The position numbers and the translations under genes are program-made. A model generated the notes under the pieces. It was given only the letters and a program-made list of their open reading frames with translations, was not told the origin of the DNA and searched no databases. Of a stretch of 48,775 nucleotides of DNA, positions 46,752 through 48,775 are shown in pieces (position 1 is the first letter of the stretch; each line of letters starts with the position of its first letter). Location: positions 1 to 48,775 of the forward strand of contig JAUZPL010000028.1 in the NCBI GenBank assembly GCA_030705955.1, read 5' to 3'. The stretch is from Bacillota bacterium (lineage in GTDB: Bacteria; Bacillota; Bacilli; Bacillales; Cytobacillaceae).

Positions 46752-46760
46752 TATTATATG
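46752..46760 (-). promoter_or_regulatory. sporulation-type -10 candidate of the propeller gene
   Basis: On the minus strand CATATAATA fits the sigma-K/sigma-E form CATAnnnTA, 33 nt before the start codon. No convincing -35 is seen. Similar elements stand before the other three family members. Confidence 0.4.
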
Positions 46761-46898
46761 GTTAATTATTAGAGTTGGACCGGCCTTTGCCTTGGAAAAT
46801 ATGCCCTTTGTTTTAGCTTTGGATTTTTTAAACAATAAATTCAATATCATATTAAGAACTTTTTTTAATATTTTTGACCTAGGACAAATACATCCCGT

Positions 46899-46907
46899 CA
46901 TAAATAT
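46899..46907 (+). promoter_or_regulatory. sporulation-type -10 candidate of the His-rich gene
   Basis: CATAAATAT is a weaker match to CATAnnnTA, 33 nt before the TTG start. No -35 is clear. Confidence 0.3.
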
Positions 46908-46939
46908 TAAATGTAAGATTTTGTGGGGGGTGACATACA

Positions 46940-47287
46940 TTGTCAATGCCGGAAATTCCAAACATAACACCAGAAATAAACTTAAAAAGGGAGGAGGTTA
47001 TTAATTTATTGCTAGCCTCCATTGCAATGGAGGAAATTGGGTTATCCCATATTATTAATGCGGAAGGAGAAAAATTACAAAAGGCTATCCAGCATGCAGA
47101 ATGTTTTGAGGATCTTTTAGAGGCTAATAACAGTGTAGAAAGAATGTTAAAAACCATTATTAAAAAGGAAATGTTATTACAGTTTAAGCTTGAGGATATT
47201 TTAGAAATTCCAGTAGATGAACATGATCATCATGATCATCATCACAGCCATAAACCTCCAAAGCCACCAAAGCATTCAGATCATTAA
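46940..47287 (+). CDS. shared helical domain with His-rich tail
   Basis: This 115-residue protein has the shared domain at 1-90 (SIAMEEIGLSHIINAEGEKL and KKEMLLQFKLEDILEI). A tail follows with alternating Asp/His and then Lys/Pro (DEHDHHDHHHSHKPPKPPKH). The tail could bind metal ions such as zinc or nickel. The TTG at 46940 is chosen since GGGGGTGA precedes it by 8 nt and it gives MSMPEIPN, in register with MSFPNIPN of two paralogues. It is divergent from the propeller gene. Confidence 0.8.
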   Translation: MSMPEIPNITPEINLKREEVINLLLASIAMEEIGLSHIINAEGEKLQKAIQHAECFEDLLEANNSVERMLKTIIKKEMLLQFKLEDILEIPVDEHDHHDHHHSHKPPKPPKHSDH

Positions 47288-47309
47288 TATGAGCAAAAAA
47301 AGAATGCGA

Positions 47310-47750
47310 TCAAGGCATTCTTTTTTTCTTTTGTTTTTTACTAATGATAAGTGGTGAGCTCCATGGAGATGGGATGGGAGCATCATTTTGAATCCTTATT
47401 TTTAATTCGGGCTTTTTCTCTTCTTTTTGAATTTTCGGTGTATGGATAGTTTCCGGTTTTAGTTGTTTTGGTTTATCATTGGGTTTTATGTCAATAGATG
47501 GATTGGGGGCATTTGGTGTAGACGTAGTTTGGGTCATGAATGATTCTTCTTTCCCAATAGTTCTCTTTTTTTGCTGAAGACTGCGTAACTCATTGATTGT
47601 ATGCGTAATGGTTTCTGGAAATTCATCTTGTTGATGGTTCCTTTTTTGAAATGCTTCCATTAGTTTTTGAATGGCTAATTGGTAATCGCTAATTGATTGT
47701 TGTTTTTGGGTAATTGCTTCTCTATACTTTTCTCCGAAAAATTCCTTCAT
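47310..47750 (-). CDS. hypothetical coiled-coil and Pro/Lys-rich protein
   Basis: This 146-residue protein has a helical first part (1-65, rich in Gln, Glu and Lys, with SDYQLAIQKLMEAFQKR). A disordered-looking part rich in Pro, Thr and Lys follows (75-146), ending KKQKKKRMP. It starts 11 bp after the stop of the 119-residue family member, so the two are likely one transcript. GAGGGAA precedes the ATG. I do not recognise a family. The basic end may bind nucleic acid or an anionic surface. Confidence 0.6.
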   Translation of the reverse strand: MKEFFGEKYREAITQKQQSISDYQLAIQKLMEAFQKRNHQQDEFPETITHTINELRSLQQKKRTIGKEESFMTQTTSTPNAPNPSIDIKPNDKPKQLKPETIHTPKIQKEEKKPELKIRIQNDAPIPSPWSSPLIISKKQKKKRMP

Positions 47751-47761
47751 CCCATTTCCCT

Positions 47762-48115
47762 CTATTCTTCACCAAACTCACTTATATCCTCAGGGAATAA
47801 AATATGTTTATTTTTAAAATCGACTTTTTCTACTAATGTTAGCACCATTTCAATCTTTTTATATAAAAGCCATTCTTTCATCATGACAGAATCAATGATT
47901 TTTTGAACGGATTGATTAAATTTTAAAATATCAGAATTAGTAGGGGAGGTTGGAAAATCAGAATATTCGCCGACAAAGGCATTAATCTTATTCGCTTCTG
48001 AGGAAATAAGCTGGGCAAGGGCCAATTCTTCTTCAGCAACTGAATCAATGATTTTTGTAATAACCTCATCAAGACTAGGTGTATGTTCTCCTTTGTATAT
48101 ATTCGGAATAATCAT
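47762..48115 (-). CDS. diverged member of the shared helical-domain family
   Basis: This protein of about 117 residues keeps the two-helix pattern (IIDSVAEEELALAQLISSEA and MMKEWLLYKKIEMVLTLVEK) and the IPNI start, with a short acidic tail. It is the most diverged of the four. The ATG at 48115 has AAGGGGA 8 nt upstream; ATG 48121 is nearer to it. CATATAATG lies 35 nt before the start. It is divergent from the Thr/Ser-repeat gene. Confidence 0.7.
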   Translation of the reverse strand: MIIPNIYKGEHTPSLDEVITKIIDSVAEEELALAQLISSEANKINAFVGEYSDFPTSPTNSDILKFNQSVQKIIDSVMMKEWLLYKKIEMVLTLVEKVDFKNKHILFPEDISEFGEE

Positions 48116-48149
48116 CTTCATTTCCCCTTAATGGCTTGATTGTCTTTAT

Positions 48150-48158
48150 CATTATATG
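48150..48158 (-). promoter_or_regulatory. sporulation-type -10 candidate of the diverged family member
   Basis: On the minus strand CATATAATG fits CATAnnnTA at 8 of 9 relevant positions and lies 35 nt before the start. No -35 is clear. Confidence 0.35.
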
Positions 48159-48319
48159 TCCTAATTTTTGAAGGTAGTATATAAATTTTAAAAGGAAATG
48201 AAGTTTAATTTTGAATGGCCTACTAGATATTTTTCTCTATAAACAGTTTCATATGTTCGCCTTTTTTTTATCGAAAGACAAGCATTAGGCTTATTACTCT
48301 TTCTAAATAGAAGCTATTT

Positions 48320-48328
48320 CATAGAATA
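48320..48328 (+). promoter_or_regulatory. sporulation-type -10 candidate of the Thr/Ser-repeat gene
   Basis: CATAGAATA fits CATAnnnTA exactly and lies 32 nt before the start codon. The -35 is not convincing. Confidence 0.4.
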
Positions 48329-48359
48329 TCAGGAAAATACGAAAAGAGGTGAATTATAT

Positions 48360-48775
48360 ATGAGTTTTCCAAACATTCCTAATGTGACCCCAACCATTAG
48401 CATTTCACGTGAAGAGGTAGTAAATCTACTATTAGCATCCGTTGCTTTTGAGGAATTGGGATTGGCACACATTATTAATGCGGAAGCAGAGAAAATTCAA
48501 GCAGTTGTAGGAACATTGCCAGGGGTGAATTTGGGGGCAGTTGATATTAATGACCTAGTAGACGTAAATAATAATGTAAATAAAATGTTAAAAACAGTTA
48601 CGAAAAATGAAATGCTTCTTCAATTTAAATTAGAAGAATTAATTTCAACAACAACTACAACATCATCGACAACAACTACAACTACATCAACAACAACAAC
48701 AACATCAACATCAACATCAACATCAACATCAACATCAACATCAACATCAACATCAACATCAACATCAACATCAAC
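48360..48775 (+). CDS. shared helical domain fused to a Thr/Ser repeat, cut by the window end
   Basis: This partial gene gives 138 codons with no stop. Residues 1-98 are the shared domain (MSFPNIPNVTPTISISREEV, then SVAFEELGLAHIINAEAEKI, then NEMLLQFKLEELI), nearly the same as in the propeller protein. From residue 99 the protein is only Thr and Ser, first irregular ACA/ACT/TCA and then strict Ser-Thr. Such tracts are common O-glycosylation sites on surface proteins. AAGAGGTG lies 8 nt before the ATG. What follows the repeat is outside the window. Confidence 0.85.
   Translation, partial: MSFPNIPNVTPTISISREEVVNLLLASVAFEELGLAHIINAEAEKIQAVVGTLPGVNLGAVDINDLVDVNNNVNKMLKTVTKNEMLLQFKLEELISTTTTTSSTTTTTTSTTTTTSTSTSTSTSTSTSTSTSTSTSTS
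48705..48775. repeat. TCAACA hexanucleotide repeat, about 12 copies to the window edge
   Basis: The unit TCAACA repeats perfectly from 48705 to the last base. Being 6 bp, changes in copy number keep the frame and only change the length of the Ser-Thr tract. Confidence 0.95.

Noticed and set aside
46741-47004. Protein gene in the gap between the propeller and His-rich genes
   Set aside because: It runs over the intergenic region and into the His-rich gene in another frame, without a ribosome site.

Overview
The window is a chromosomal segment of a low-GC, spore-forming Bacillaceae bacterium (Bacillus, Neobacillus or Cytobacillus type). The gene order follows the B. subtilis yjzC-yjzD-yjaU-yjaV-med-comZ-fabHA-fabF-yjaZ-app-yjbA-trpS-opp-spx-mecA-coiA-pepF-yjbH-to-yjbQ-fabI segment almost gene for gene. 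Strong AGGAGG-type ribosome sites, GTG and TTG starts, a T-box, and CtsR-, FapR- and CodY-like operators agree with that assignment. clpB between yjzC and yjzD, and a cardiolipin synthase after mecA, are not in the B. subtilis version.

Layout. 0.4-1.1 kb: an Fnr-type redox regulator. 1.4-8.1 kb: yjzC, heat-shock clpB with a CtsR box, yjzD, yjaU, yjaV, and the competence pair med-comZ. 8.2-11.4 kb: fatty-acid genes fabHA-fabF behind a FapR operator, then the metalloprotease yjaZ. 11.7-17.3 kb: an oligopeptide ABC transporter in the order D-F-B-C-A. 17.4-20.3 kb: a small membrane protein, yjbA, trpS with a tryptophan T-box leader, and a DUF3899-like protein. 20.5-26.2 kb: a second oligopeptide transporter, oppABCDF, with a CodY-like box and a hairpin after oppA. 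27.1-33.2 kb: spx (with an ECF-sigma promoter), mecA, cls, coiA and pepF.

33.3-35.6 kb is an accessory insertion in otherwise conserved synteny. It holds a perfectly phased 52-bp tandem array of 15 units, two copies of a 21-bp-period GGTAAA element, a frameshifted phage RecT-like remnant, and fragments of other dead genes. Immediately after it lies the small RNA RoxS (RsaE), recognised from its two C-rich motifs, with its own promoter and terminator. Then come yjbI-spxH (truncated haemoglobin and the Spx adaptor), cwlQ, a CYTH protein, the operon yjbL-relQ-ppnK-rluD-like, prpE, a CPA2 antiporter, and fabI with a second FapR operator.

The last 3.2 kb (45.6-48.8 kb) is the least explained part. 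Four genes share one ~90-residue, apparently helical N-terminal domain. Each carries a different C-terminal module: a six-repeat beta-propeller, a His-rich tail, a short acidic tail, or a Thr/Ser repeat that runs off the window. They form two divergent pairs, and each has a CATAnnn(TA)-like element 32-35 nt before its start. I infer a modular surface family, possibly on the spore, made late in sporulation; nothing in the sequence proves this.

Functional themes are linked. Spx, its adaptor SpxH, MecA and ClpB form a proteostasis and thiol-stress group. FapR-type sites tie fabHA-fabF to fabI across 36 kb. Fnr, RoxS (with a Rex-like half-site) and the truncated haemoglobin point to oxygen and redox control. 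med, comZ, mecA and coiA concern competence.
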